DNA of 64,000 bases from Sinomonas notoginsengisoli (GCF_021554725.1 NZ_JAIZDP010000008.1:1-64000), one strand, 5' to 3'; shown: positions 34,674 to 43,735, counted from the first letter of the stretch. Numbers and translations are program-made. Notes: generated by a model not told the origin, from the letters alone.

Positions 34674-36086
34674 ATGGCCCAGATCAAGCCGACGTGGCAG
34701 CCGGCACCCCAGCGCGAAGGACTCGGCCCCCTGACCGGGCTGCGGGACGTCGTCGACCGGGTTGCTGCATCCTCCCCCGCACGGCTCGCGATGCTCGCGT
34801 TCGCGGCCGTGATCATAGTGTTCACGCTCCTGCTCTCGCTTCCCGTCGCCTCCGCAGAGGACAAAGTCACTCCTCTCCACGAGGCTCTGTTCACAGCGGC
34901 CTCGGCTGTGTGCGTGACGGGGCTGACGGTTGTCTCCACGGCGACGCACTGGACGTTCTTCGGCCAGTTCGTGATCCTGCTCGGCATCTTCGTCGGAGGC
35001 CTCGGCACGCTCACCATCGCATCGCTCCTGACGCTCATGGTCAGCCGGCGGCTCGGCCTGCGCAGCAAGCTGATCGCCCAAGAGGCACTGAACAACTCGA
35101 GCCGTCTCGGTGAGGTCGGCGAGCTCCTGCGCGTGGTGATCATGACCTCGGTGGTGATCGAGGGCTCCCTCGCGGTTGTGCTCACCGGCAGGTTCTTGGC
35201 ACTCGGCGAGGGCTTGTGGCAGTCGCTGTGGCACGGGGTGTTCTACTCGATCTCCGCGTTCAACAACGCCGGCTTCACACCGCACTCGGACGGAATTGTC
35301 CCTTACGAGGAAGACCTGTGGATCCTCGTGCCCCTGGCGGTCGGCGCGTTCGTGGGCTCGCTCGGGTTCCCCGTGATCCTCGGCCTGCGCCAGGCGGGCT
35401 TCCGCTGGCGGAGGTGGAGCCTGCACGTCAAGCTCACCATCCAGGTCTCGGCGATCCTCGTCCTCATCGGCGGTGTGCTGTGGGGATGGATGGAGTGGGA
35501 CAACCCTCGCACCATCGGCTCCATGAGCGTTGGGGACAAGCTCATCCACGCGGTCTTCGCGTCCATCATGACCCGCTCCTGCGGATTCAACCTGGTGGAC
35601 CAGAACCACATGGAGGGGACCACCCAGCTCCTGACTGATGCCCTCATGTTCGCCGGCGGCGGCTCGGCCTCGACCGCAGGCGGCATCAAGGTCACCACGG
35701 TCGCCGTGCTCTTCCTCGCCATCCTTGCGGAGGCCCGAGGAGATGCGGACGTCAAGGTGTACGGGCGCACCATCCCGCAGAGCGCGCTGCGGGTCGCGAT
35801 CTCGGTCATCGTGGCCGGGGCCACCCTTGTCCTCGTAGGCTCGTTCCTCATGTCCGCCATCACACAGCAGTCCCTCGACCGGGTCCTGTTCGAGGTGATC
35901 TCAGCCTTCGCCACGTGCGGCCTGAGCTCCGGGCTCAGCGCCGAGTCTCCCCCAGCGGGCATGTACGTGCTGACGGGCCTCATGATCGCCGGCCGCCTCG
36001 GCACGATTACGCTCGCCTCCGCGCTGTCCGTCCGCCAGCGCATCCAGCTGTACCACTATCCGGAAGAGAGGCCGATCATTGGCTAA
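34674..36086 (+). CDS. Trk/Ktr family potassium uptake membrane protein
   Basis: A 470-residue KtrB/TrkH-type transporter with four M1-P-M2 repeats. Selectivity-loop segments are SAVCVTGLTVV, SAFNNAGFTPHSD, MTRSCGFNLVD and FATCGLSSGLS, each with the conserved Gly. The ATG is eight bases after AGGACA. The short 5' region holds TACTGT at 34610-34615 as a candidate -10 box and is too small for a cyclic-di-AMP riboswitch. The cytosolic partner overlaps its 3' end by eight bases. Confidence 0.92.
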   Translation: MAQIKPTWQPAPQREGLGPLTGLRDVVDRVAASSPARLAMLAFAAVIIVFTLLLSLPVASAEDKVTPLHEALFTAASAVCVTGLTVVSTATHWTFFGQFVILLGIFVGGLGTLTIASLLTLMVSRRLGLRSKLIAQEALNNSSRLGEVGELLRVVIMTSVVIEGSLAVVLTGRFLALGEGLWQSLWHGVFYSISAFNNAGFTPHSDGIVPYEEDLWILVPLAVGAFVGSLGFPVILGLRQAGFRWRRWSLHVKLTIQVSAILVLIGGVLWGWMEWDNPRTIGSMSVGDKLIHAVFASIMTRSCGFNLVDQNHMEGTTQLLTDALMFAGGGSASTAGGIKVTTVAVLFLAILAEARGDADVKVYGRTIPQSALRVAISVIVAGATLVLVGSFLMSAITQQSLDRVLFEVISAFATCGLSSGLSAESPPAGMYVLTGLMIAGRLGTITLASALSVRQRIQLYHYPEERPIIG

Positions 36087-36777
36087 TCCCACGCCCAGCA
36101 CGGCGGCGGCAAACCGGCGCCCGAATCCCTCCGCGCCCGTCCTCGTGATCGGGCTCGGCCGCTTCGGCGCCGCAACCGCCGAGCAGCTCGTCAAGCAGGG
36201 TCGCGAGGTCCTCGCCATCGAACGGGACATCAACCTCGTCCAGAAATGGTCGGGAACGCTCACACACGTGGTCCAGGCAGACGCGACCAACATCGATGCG
36301 CTCCGCCAACTCGGCGCCCAGGAGTTCCAGTCCGCCGTGGTCGGCGTGGGCACCTCCATCGAGTCCTCTGTGCTCATCGCGGCCAACCTCGTGGATCTCG
36401 GCATCGAGCACCTCTGGGTCAAGGCGATCACGCCCTCCCACGGCAAGATCCTCGCCCGTATCGGGGCGAACCACGTGATCTATCCCGAGGCGGATGCAGG
36501 GGTGCGCGCAGCGCACCTGGTCTCGGGGCGGATGCTGGACTTCATCGAATTCGACGACGACTTCGCGATCGTCAAGATGTACCCGCCCAAGGAGACCCAG
36601 GGCTTCACGCTCGCCGAATCGAGCGTGCGCTCGAAGTACGGGGTGACGATCGTGGGGGTCAAGAGCCCCGGCGAGGACTTCACCTACGCCCAGCCCCACA
36701 CCAAGGTCTCGGGCCGGGACATGCTCATCGTCTCGGGCCACGTTGACCTCCTGGAGCGGTTCGCCGCGCGTCCGTAG
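36079..36777 (+). CDS. Trk/Ktr potassium channel regulatory protein (RCK)
   Basis: A 232-residue cytosolic gating subunit. The RCK-N Rossmann motif VLVIGLGRFGAATAEQL is near residue 22, with VLAIERD placing an acidic residue for nucleotide binding and VVQADATNIDALRQLG following. An RCK-C domain occupies about residues 150-230 (FAIVKMYPP, TIVGVKSPGEDF) and may bind c-di-AMP as in KtrA. It starts with TTG inside the transporter gene with GAGAGG upstream, so the two subunits are coupled. Confidence 0.9.
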   Translation: MANPTPSTAAANRRPNPSAPVLVIGLGRFGAATAEQLVKQGREVLAIERDINLVQKWSGTLTHVVQADATNIDALRQLGAQEFQSAVVGVGTSIESSVLIAANLVDLGIEHLWVKAITPSHGKILARIGANHVIYPEADAGVRAAHLVSGRMLDFIEFDDDFAIVKMYPPKETQGFTLAESSVRSKYGVTIVGVKSPGEDFTYAQPHTKVSGRDMLIVSGHVDLLERFAARP

Positions 36778-36817
36778 CCGCCTTCCCAGCCATTCGGGAC
36801 GCCCGCGGTAGCCGGGC

Positions 36818-37651
36818 TCAGAGCCGGCGCAGCGTGGCGTCGAGCATCTGTTCGGTGAGACGCCTCGTCGACGTGTTGTGCGGGCTCACGTGGTAGCAGC
36901 CGAGCAGCCGGACTGCGCCGCCGTCCGGGAGCCCCAAGTGCTCCTCGGCGCCGTGTCCGAACATCGGCTTGGGGCGCGGCACGGCCCAGCCGAGCCTGCG
37001 GGCTGCGGCGAGCGCCGCATTCCACCCCACCCCGCCGAGCGCGAGGATCGACTCGAGCCCCGCGGGCGAGGCGGCCGTGAGGGCAAGGTCGCGGTCGAGC
37101 CAGTGCCCACAGGTGGCGAGCTCGGCCGGCGTCGGCCGGTTCTCTGGAGGTGCGCAGCGCACTGAGGCGACCACGCGGACCCCCGTGAGTGTCATGCCGT
37201 CGCCAGCCGCGACGGACGTCGGCTGGCTCGCGTACCCCGTGCGGTGCAGGGCCGCGTAGAGCCAGTCACCGGAGCGGTCCCCCGTGAACATGCGGCCCGT
37301 GCGGTTCGTGCCGTTGGCGGCGGGCGCCAGGCCCACGATGAGCCTCGACGCCGTGGGGTCGCCGAACGAGGGTCCCGGCCGGCCCCAGTACGGCTGGTGC
37401 GCGAAGGACGCCCGCCGGTTCCCGGTTGCCACTGACTCCCGCCATGCGACGAGCCGCGGGCACGCTCGGCACACGGAGCTCATCGCGTCGACCTCGTGCA
37501 CGGTGGCGGCGTCGGCCGCGAGCCGCGCGACGTCCACTGCGGTGAGTGCCACCGGTGTCCCGCGCGTCGCGGGATCCCCGGGCCACCCCGTCCCGGGTGG
37601 GACGGGTGAGTCGAAGGGCTGTCCCGTCATGGGGTGTGGCTCAGCGTGCAT
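36818..37651 (-). CDS. uracil-DNA glycosylase, family 5 (UDGb) type
   Basis: A 277-residue DNA repair glycosylase. The active-site block is GLAPAANGTNRTGRMFTGD near residue 110, which lacks the usual acidic residue, as in family 5. The second motif is GCYHVSPHNTSTRRLTEQM near the C-terminus. Four cysteines fitting an iron-sulfur cluster are in CRACPRL, VRCAPPENRPT and later. TACCGT six bases before the ATG at 37651 supports this start over the longer frame. Confidence 0.85.
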   Translation of the reverse strand: MHAEPHPMTGQPFDSPVPPGTGWPGDPATRGTPVALTAVDVARLAADAATVHEVDAMSSVCRACPRLVAWRESVATGNRRASFAHQPYWGRPGPSFGDPTASRLIVGLAPAANGTNRTGRMFTGDRSGDWLYAALHRTGYASQPTSVAAGDGMTLTGVRVVASVRCAPPENRPTPAELATCGHWLDRDLALTAASPAGLESILALGGVGWNAALAAARRLGWAVPRPKPMFGHGAEEHLGLPDGGAVRLLGCYHVSPHNTSTRRLTEQMLDATLRRL

Positions 37652-37728
37652 GCCATCACGGTATGCCTCGCACGGCGCGCGCGCCGCCCACAGGAATACG
37701 CCGTGCCCCGCGGCGGGTTGCGCCAGAC

Positions 37729-38371
37729 ATGACAACGATAGGAATCATCGGCGCAGGACGCATCGGCAGTCAGATCGCGCGGAAGGCCGTGGAGGTCGGC
37801 TACGACGTCGTGGTCAGCAACTCCCGCGGGCCGGAGACGCTAGCGGACCTCGTGGCTGAGCTCGGTCCCCGGGCTAGAGCTGCGACAGCCGCGGACGCCG
37901 CAGCGGCTGGCGATTTCGCCGTCGTCACGGTCCCCCTCAAGAGCCTCCCACGGGTCCCGGTGGGGCCGCTCGCGGGCAAGGTCGTGATCGACACGAACAA
38001 CTACTACTGGGAGCGCGACGGTCACATCGAGGTCCTCGACGAAGGGCAGGCCACCACCTCTGGGCTCCTCCAGGAACACCTCCCGACGTCCAAGGTGGCG
38101 AAGGGCTTCAACCACATCCTCTACACGGACATCACCACCGACGGCACGCCCGCTGGCGCCCCAGGCCGTCGCGCCCTCGCGACGGCGAGCGACTCCCACG
38201 AGGCCGGCGAGCTCGTGAGAAAACTCTACGACGAGTTCGGCTTCGACACCGTCAACATCGGGCCGCTCGGACAGCTGGCGCGTCGAGCGCGACCGCCCTG
38301 CGTACAGCGCCGGCCGACAGACCGCCGCGGAGCTCACGGCCAACCTTGCCAAGGCGCCACGCACCATCTGA
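37729..38371 (+). pseudogene. NADPH-dependent F420 reductase-like protein, frameshifted
   Basis: A Rossmann protein starting MTTIGIIGAGRIGSQIARKAVEVG, with VVSNSRGPETL and FNHILYTDI typical of the NADPH:F420 reductase/NAD(P)-binding family. The frame is intact to FDTVNIGPLG at about 38268. There the reading shifts by one: the +1 frame continues WRVERDRPAYSAG and ends with APRTI and a TGA at 38371, just as intact homologs do, while the original frame runs on through unrelated sequence. A one-base insertion or two-base loss near 38268-38280 explains it. A sequencing error is possible. Confidence 0.75.
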
Positions 38372-38390
38372 GAGCACCCCACACGGAGGT

Positions 38391-38432
38391 GACTGACCCA
38401 CGACGCCGAGCGCGCGCCGTCGTGCGTCAGTC
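38391..38432. terminator. 15-bp stem hairpin between convergent genes
   Basis: GACTGAC-C-CACGACG pairs with CGTCGTG-C-GTCAGTC (38418-38432) with one mismatch and a 12-base loop. It lies between the end of the reductase gene and the convergent hydrolase and can end both transcripts. Confidence 0.75.
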
Positions 38433-38454
38433 GCCGTCGCGGCAGGCCACCAGC

Positions 38455-39267
38455 TCAGCCAGCGGCACGCTGGCCCACAAACTCCAAGAGGGCGCCGGCG
38501 AGGAGCTCCGGTGCTGCCACATGGGCAATGTGCCCCTGGCCAGGCAGGACCGTGACTCGGACATCCTGAAAGAGCCCGGCGAGGCTCTCGAACCATGCCC
38601 GGCGCATTGAGTCCGTCGTTCCTCCGACCAGCAGCTGTACGGGTGCCGTGACGTCCTTGGTGGGCACCGGATCCGCACCGTGTACTCCCAGGGCCCGGAG
38701 TTCGCGGGAGATGGTGTGGACCGCGTCCACGCGGCCGCGCCAGCTGGGCTGGGCCTTGAGCGCGTCGAGGCCGGCCGGGTCAAGGCCGACGTTCTGCCGC
38801 ATGAAGGCCTCGAGGGCCTCCTCCCGCTGCCCGGCGGCGACGAGCGCGTCGAGGTCGTCCAGGAACGTACTTGGAGCGAGCTCCATGCCAGCGGGCATGA
38901 TCCCGCCCTCGTACAGGGTGAGGGCCGCGAGGTTCGGGATGCGCGGCGCGGCGTGCATCGCCACGTATCCGCCAAAGGAGTGGCCGTACACGTGCACCGG
39001 GCCGGGGAGCGCGGCGGCCACCGCTACGGCGTCGTCCACCTCGCGCTCGATCTCGTACCGCTCCGCATCCCCGCTTGCTCCGCGGCCGCGACGATCAATA
39101 ACGGCGACCGTCATTGTCGGTGCGAGCAGCGGAATCACGCGGTCCCAGGCCGTGTGGTCCGCCGCCGTCCCGTGGATCGCGAGAAGGCTCGGCCCCTCGC
39201 CGGTGATCCACACGGCGATGGGCGTGCCGTCAGTCGAGGCGACGGTCTCACAGCGTGTCTGCATCAT
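38455..39267 (-). CDS. alpha/beta hydrolase
   Basis: A 270-residue alpha/beta hydrolase. The oxyanion region is LLAIHGTAADHTAW, the nucleophile is in VYGHSFGGYVAMH near residue 98, and the catalytic His is in LPGQGHIAH. It resembles small esterase or chloroperoxidase-like hydrolases. Its ATG overlaps the TGA of the upstream hydrolase (ATGA), so the three hydrolase genes 38455-40934 form one operon. The substrate is unknown. Confidence 0.88.
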   Translation of the reverse strand: MMQTRCETVASTDGTPIAVWITGEGPSLLAIHGTAADHTAWDRVIPLLAPTMTVAVIDRRGRGASGDAERYEIEREVDDAVAVAAALPGPVHVYGHSFGGYVAMHAAPRIPNLAALTLYEGGIMPAGMELAPSTFLDDLDALVAAGQREEALEAFMRQNVGLDPAGLDALKAQPSWRGRVDAVHTISRELRALGVHGADPVPTKDVTAPVQLLVGGTTDSMRRAWFESLAGLFQDVRVTVLPGQGHIAHVAAPELLAGALLEFVGQRAAG

Positions 39268-40073
39268 GGATCTTCCCCCGTCTGTGCGGCGCCGGCTCCG
39301 GCAGGCGTCCGCGAGGCCCCGTCCCAGAGCGCCGCGAGGGATCCAGCGACGCGGTCCGGCTCGAGCGCATGAGGCGGAGCGAGGTGGTTGCGGCCCTCGA
39401 AGACCTCGAGGCGGAAGTCATCGAAGACGCCCGCGAGCTTGGTGGCGATCTCCTCGAACTCGTCGGGGTTCGAGTCGCTGCCGAGGGCGTAGTACACCGG
39501 CGCAGCCAGGCCGGCGAGGGCGTTACGGTCGAGGTCGTAGGTTGCGAACGTGTCGAGGAATGCGAGGATCCCCGCAGGACGGTTGGCCATCCAGACGGGC
39601 GGATCTGCGGGGTCGAACGGCGGGTGGACTGCGATTCCTGGGCCGACCTGGAGGCCCAGGAAGGTGGGGACGAATTCGTGAGGCGGGAGGCTCCGCAACT
39701 CCTCGTAGCGGCGCCAGAGCCTCTCGTGCGGCTCGGTCCAGCCCCAGCTGCCCGCCCACGCGGGCTCGAACAGCGCGAGGCTCTCGAGGCGCCCGGGCAC
39801 CCGGGCCGCCGTCGCGAGGGCCACGGCGCCGCCCCCTGAATACCCCACAAGGTGGAAGCGGTCCCAACCCCGCTCGTCGGCGAAGCGGAAGACGGCGGCG
39901 ACCTCATCGTCGAGTGTGTACGCGGGCGGAGGGGTAGGGCCGGCGAAGACTTCGAGGTCCTTCGCCACGGCGTCCACATCAGGGCCAAGGGCGGTGAGGA
40001 GGGCCGAGAACTCGAGGGCAGCAGGGGCGCCGCCGCCCGGGAGGAGGATGACGCGGGGCTTGATGGTGTCCAT
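39264..40073 (-). CDS. alpha/beta hydrolase (tandem paralog 2)
   Basis: A 269-residue hydrolase with VGYSGGGAVALA as nucleophile elbow near residue 84 and a late FEGRNHLAPPHA His block. It is clearly paralogous to the next gene upstream: AVAKDLEVFAGPTPP, FHLVGYSGGGA, FEPAWAGSWGW and LDTFATYDLDR recur there with small changes. The ATG at 40073 has only a close-spaced GAAAGG, so a start at 40109 remains possible. Confidence 0.83.
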   Translation of the reverse strand: MDTIKPRVILLPGGGAPAALEFSALLTALGPDVDAVAKDLEVFAGPTPPPAYTLDDEVAAVFRFADERGWDRFHLVGYSGGGAVALATAARVPGRLESLALFEPAWAGSWGWTEPHERLWRRYEELRSLPPHEFVPTFLGLQVGPGIAVHPPFDPADPPVWMANRPAGILAFLDTFATYDLDRNALAGLAAPVYYALGSDSNPDEFEEIATKLAGVFDDFRLEVFEGRNHLAPPHALEPDRVAGSLAALWDGASRTPAGAGAAQTGEDP

Positions 40074-40121
40074 GCCTTTCAGGGTGCGCGCGGCCCGGCG
40101 CTCTCGCATCGCGCGATCGCG

Positions 40122-40934
40122 CTATTCGAACCGTCGGGGCAGGAGTGCGGCTGGCGTCTGGGCCTCGGCCCAGAGCTGCGCGAGGGATGCGGCAATGCGA
40201 TCGGGCTCGACGCGGTGCGGCGGATCGAAGTGATGGCGACCAGGGAAGACCTCAAGCCTAAAGCGCGGGAACACGCCGGAGAGCCGATCGGCGATCTCGT
40301 CGTACTCGTCCGGGTTGGATAGGGCGCCGAGGGCGAAGTACACGGGCCGATCGAAGCGGGCCAGAGCGTCCCTGTCGAGGTCGTAGGTCGCGAACGTGGC
40401 CATGAAGGCCCTGATCCCGGCGGGCCGCAGGGCCATCCACGGCGGCTGCTCCCCTCCGCCTGTCGGCAGACCGGCCGTGACACCCGGGCGGACGCCAAGC
40501 CGGACGAACTCGGCCATGAACTCCTCCTGTGGGAGGGCTTCGAGCTTCTGGTACCGGGCCCACAGATCATGATGGGCAGGGCTCCAGCCCCAGTTGCCGG
40601 CCCAGGCTGGCTCAAGCAGCGCAAGCGACTCGAGCATCTCTGGATGCTTCGCTGCAAACGCCAGCGCCGACGCGCCGCCCCCCGAGTACCCCACGAGGTG
40701 GAAGGTCTCCCACCCGAGCCCGCGGGCGGCGCGCACGACGCCGGCCACTTCAGTGTCGAGCGAATAGCCGGTCGGCGGGGTGGGACCGGAGTAGACCTCA
40801 AGGTCCTTCGCGACAGCGTGGACTCCGTCGCCGAGCCGGGCCCACAGGGCGCCGATGAGGGCGCCGTACGCTAGGGCCGCAGGCAGGACGCTGCCGGGGA
40901 GGAGGATGACGTGTTGTTCGGTGGTAGTTGTCAT
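40122..40934 (-). CDS. alpha/beta hydrolase (tandem paralog 1)
   Basis: A 270-residue hydrolase related to the downstream gene, with HVILLPGSVLPAALAYGAL, AVAKDLEVYSGPTPP, FHLVGYSGGGASALA and the late FPGRHHFDPPHR His motif. The pair arose by tandem duplication. It is divergent, 138 bases away, from an HD-GYP protein with a LuxR-type DNA-binding domain that could regulate it. The substrate is unknown. Confidence 0.85.
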   Translation of the reverse strand: MTTTTEQHVILLPGSVLPAALAYGALIGALWARLGDGVHAVAKDLEVYSGPTPPTGYSLDTEVAGVVRAARGLGWETFHLVGYSGGGASALAFAAKHPEMLESLALLEPAWAGNWGWSPAHHDLWARYQKLEALPQEEFMAEFVRLGVRPGVTAGLPTGGGEQPPWMALRPAGIRAFMATFATYDLDRDALARFDRPVYFALGALSNPDEYDEIADRLSGVFPRFRLEVFPGRHHFDPPHRVEPDRIAASLAQLWAEAQTPAALLPRRFE

Positions 40935-41072
40935 GGTGCAAGAATCGCCCGTAGGCCGGGGCAACACATCGCGCGATGCTTACGATGCTCGCGATCCGCG
41001 TGCAGCGGAGCCGCTCCAGGCGCCGTCGCGCGCCCACTGTACGGCAGCGACCCGCGGGTCCATGATCGACCC

Positions 41073-42581
41073 ATGACGCGCCCGCTGAGGCTCGCGGAGT
41101 TCATCGCCGCGGTCTCCCTCGCCACCGATCTCGGCATGGGCCAGCCCCTTGAGCAAGGCCTCCGGACGTGCCTGGCCGCTCTCGAACTGGCAGAGGCGGC
41201 CGGCGTCGACCGCGACGCGCTGCCTGAGGTCTACTACACGGCGCTCCTGCGCTTCCTGGGCTGCACAGCGGACGCGCACGAGTCAGCGGAACTCGCGGGC
41301 GGCGACGAGATCGCCCTCCGTGCGGCCATCGCCCCGGTGCTCGGCGCCCCTCCGCGGGAGTTCCTGGGGGGCGTCGTGCCGTCCCTGGCGGCGGGGCTGG
41401 GGGCGCCGCGGCGGCTCCGGACGACGGCGGTGTTCCTCGCCACCGGGTCGGCGCGCATGCGCGCAGGCGTGCGTGCCCACTGCGAGGCGGCGGAGATGCT
41501 CGCGGTGCGGCTCGGGCTCCCCGAGGCAATCCGGCGATCCTTGGCCGCAACCTTCGAGACCTGGGACGGGCACGGCTTCCCGTCCGGGGTGGCCGGCGAG
41601 GACATCCCCCTGCCGGCGCGGATCGTGTTCTTGGCCCGGGACGTCGAGATCATCGGCAGGCTCCACGGTCCGGAAGCTCTCCGGACAGCGCTCCGGGACC
41701 GCGCCGGCCATTCGCTCGACCCGGCACTGGCGGACGTGGCCCGGCGTTCTCTCGACCGGCTGCTCGACGCCGCGCGCGCCGAGATGCCGTGGGAGGAGAC
41801 ACTGCGGCGTGAGCCCCGCCCCCTCGCGGAAATCCCTCACGAGCGCGTCGACGAGGTCCTCGAGGTGTTCGCCGACTTCGCCGACCTCAAGTGGCCCGCT
41901 CGGGCGGGCTTCTCACGGGACGTCGCCGCGCTCGCTTCCTCCGCTGCCCCGGACCACGCCGAGACGCTGCGCCGGACCGGGCTCGTCCAAGACCTCGGGC
42001 GCGTGGCCGTTCCGGGCGGGATCCACGGTTCGCCCGGCGACGACGAACGGATCCGCCTGCACCCGTACTACAGCGAGCGGATCCTCACCCGCGTCCCGGC
42101 CATGGCCCCGCTCGCGCGGATCGCCGGAATGCACCACGAGCGCCTCGACGGGTCCGGCTACTACCGCGGGGCTGCCGGTGCCGAGCTGCCCTGGGCGGCC
42201 CGCATCCTCGCGGCGGCAGACGCGTTCCGTGAGCTTCTAGTGCCTGCGTCCGGTCGACCCGACCCACCGCTCGCCCGGGCCGCCGATTCGCTCGCCCGCC
42301 AGGTGCCGCAGAAGCTCGACAGGGACGCCGTCGATGCCGTCCTCGCCGCCGCCGGCCTCCACCACCGGCGGTCGCGCCCGGGATGGCCGAGCGGGCTCAC
42401 GGAGCGCGAGGTCGAGGTGCTGGGACTCATCTGCCGCGGCGCCACGAAGAAGGACGTCGCCGCGAAACTCGCGATCTCGCCGAACACCGCCGACCACCAC
42501 GTGAGGCACATCTACACCAAGATCGGCGTCTCCTCGCGCGCCGCGGCGACGCTCTTCGCGGTCGAGCACGACCTCCTCTGA
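41073..42581 (+). CDS. HD-GYP-like phosphohydrolase with LuxR-type HTH
   Basis: A 502-residue protein with two HD-like modules and a DNA-binding tail. The first module has AHCEAAEMLAVRLGLP and ETWDGHGFPSG near residue 170. The second has RLHPYYSERIL, MHHERLDGSGYYRG and ILAAADAFREL near 340-390, a near-complete HD-GYP motif. A LuxR-type helix-turn-helix (GLTEREVEVLGLICRGATKK, NTADHHVRHIYTKIGVSSRA) ends it. It could couple signal-nucleotide hydrolysis to transcription, perhaps of the divergent hydrolases. The HD metal ligands are only partly conserved. Confidence 0.82.
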   Translation: MTRPLRLAEFIAAVSLATDLGMGQPLEQGLRTCLAALELAEAAGVDRDALPEVYYTALLRFLGCTADAHESAELAGGDEIALRAAIAPVLGAPPREFLGGVVPSLAAGLGAPRRLRTTAVFLATGSARMRAGVRAHCEAAEMLAVRLGLPEAIRRSLAATFETWDGHGFPSGVAGEDIPLPARIVFLARDVEIIGRLHGPEALRTALRDRAGHSLDPALADVARRSLDRLLDAARAEMPWEETLRREPRPLAEIPHERVDEVLEVFADFADLKWPARAGFSRDVAALASSAAPDHAETLRRTGLVQDLGRVAVPGGIHGSPGDDERIRLHPYYSERILTRVPAMAPLARIAGMHHERLDGSGYYRGAAGAELPWAARILAAADAFRELLVPASGRPDPPLARAADSLARQVPQKLDRDAVDAVLAAAGLHHRRSRPGWPSGLTEREVEVLGLICRGATKKDVAAKLAISPNTADHHVRHIYTKIGVSSRAAATLFAVEHDLL

Positions 42582-42594
42582 GCTTCGTACGCCC

Positions 42595-42653
42595 CTGCGG
42601 CGAGCGGACGCTGCGGCGAGCGGACGCTGCGGCGAGCGGACGCTGCGGCGAGC
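42595..42653 (+). repeat. 16-bp tandem repeat, three full copies and a partial one
   Basis: CTGCGGCGAGCGGACG is repeated head to tail at 42595, 42611 and 42627, with a partial copy from 42643. It lies directly downstream of the HD-GYP gene and just before a hairpin. Copy number could vary between strains. Confidence 0.9.
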
Positions 42654-42689
42654 GCGCGCACGACGGCGCGGACCCGCCGTCGTGCGCGC
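42654..42689. terminator. 15-bp perfect hairpin terminator
   Basis: GCGCGCACGACGGCG (42654-42668) pairs perfectly with 42675-42689 around a six-base loop. It separates the convergent HD-GYP and proC genes. The GCACGACGG core also appears in the hairpin at 38391-38432. Confidence 0.85.
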
Positions 42690-42714
42690 CGAACCACGGC
42701 CGTCGGCGACCGGC

Positions 42715-43563
42715 TCAGTCGAGTTTGCGCGCGGCGTCGAGCTCGCGGGTGATCTGGCGCGAGCGCTCGGAGGCGGCCTTGGCGCCATCCGCGATGACCG
42801 CGGGGAGGCCGCGCTCGTCGAACACCCTGATGGCCTGCTCGGTGGTGCCATTGGGACTGGTCACGGCCCGACGGAGGGCCACCGGGTCCGCCCCCGGCTC
42901 GGCGAGCATCATGCCGGCACCGACCACTGTCTCGCGGGCCAGACGGAGCGACAGCTTGGGATCGAGTCCAAGGGCCTCGCCGGCCTTGGCCATGGCCTCG
43001 GCCAAGTAGAACACGTAGGCCGGGCCCGAGCCGCTCAACGCACCCACCGCCTCCATCTGCTCCTCGGGCACCTCCGCCACGATCCCGAGGCCCTTGAAGA
43101 GCTCCATGATCGTGGCAATGTGCTCCCGGGTCGCGTGGGTACCGCCCGAGAGGGCCACGACGCCCTTGCCGAGGCGGGCAGGGGTGTTGGGCATGGTGCG
43201 GATCACCGGCTGGCCCTGGGGGAGTTCACTCTCCAGCTGGGCGATCGGGACGGCTGCGGCCACACTCACCACTAGGGCCCCCGGCTCAAGCACGGGGGCA
43301 ATCTCCCGTGCCACTGCGGCGACCCCCACCGGCTTGACCCCGATCACCACCACCGACGCCCCGCGAGCCGCCTGGGCGTTGGAGTCGCTCTCCTCCTCCC
43401 AGGCCATCACAGTGACGCCGTAGCGCTCGGCGATCTCGGTGGCGCTCTCCCGACGGCGGACCGTGGCGACGATGTCCGTCTTGGGGAATCCCCCTGCCAG
43501 CAGGCCGCCCATGATGGCCCCGTTCATTGAGCCGGTGCCGAGGAATGCGATCTGGTTGCTCAT
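42715..43563 (-). CDS. proC: pyrroline-5-carboxylate reductase
   Basis: A 282-residue enzyme for the last step of proline synthesis. The Rossmann motif IAFLGTGSMNGAIMGGLL starts at residue 5, VIRTMPNTPARLGKG is near 120, and the signature ALSGSGPAYVFYLAEAM is near 170 with GAGMMLAEPGADPVALRRAVTSPNGTT following. GGAGA lies just before the ATG; an ATG at 43572 is possible. The TGA of a 24-codon upstream ORF overlaps this start (ATGA). Confidence 0.93.
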   Translation of the reverse strand: MSNQIAFLGTGSMNGAIMGGLLAGGFPKTDIVATVRRRESATEIAERYGVTVMAWEEESDSNAQAARGASVVVIGVKPVGVAAVAREIAPVLEPGALVVSVAAAVPIAQLESELPQGQPVIRTMPNTPARLGKGVVALSGGTHATREHIATIMELFKGLGIVAEVPEEQMEAVGALSGSGPAYVFYLAEAMAKAGEALGLDPKLSLRLARETVVGAGMMLAEPGADPVALRRAVTSPNGTTEQAIRVFDERGLPAVIADGAKAASERSRQITRELDAARKLD

Positions 43564-43665
43564 GTTCTCCATCCTGCCAGCAGGGACGCGCGGCCTGCAC
43601 GCGAGGGTGGGGTGCATTCCCAGCCTTTTCCCATGCAGGACCCGGGTTCCTCCCAATGTCGGTCC

Positions 43666-43682
43666 CTACAGTAGTAACTACC
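43666..43682. promoter_or_regulatory. CTACAGTAGTAACTACC operator-like motif over the proC promoter
   Basis: CTAC-A-GTAG overlaps GTAGT-A-ACTAC. The sequence differs from the palindromic cluster at 16224-16242 mainly by three missing bases. On the minus strand TACTGT (43674-43669) would be the proC -10 box, about 100 bases before the start. Confidence 0.5.
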
Positions 43683-43702
43683 TCACAGGGTGCGAGTGAT
43701 GG

Positions 43703-43733
43703 GGCGGTCAGTCTCCCCCCAAGACTGACCGCC
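43703..43733. terminator. 12-bp perfect hairpin upstream of proC
   Basis: GGCGGTCAGTCT (43703-43714) pairs with AGACTGACCGCC (43722-43733) around CCCCCCA. It follows the isomerase gene on the minus strand, so it probably helps to end that operon. Confidence 0.75.
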
Positions 43734-43735
43734 AG

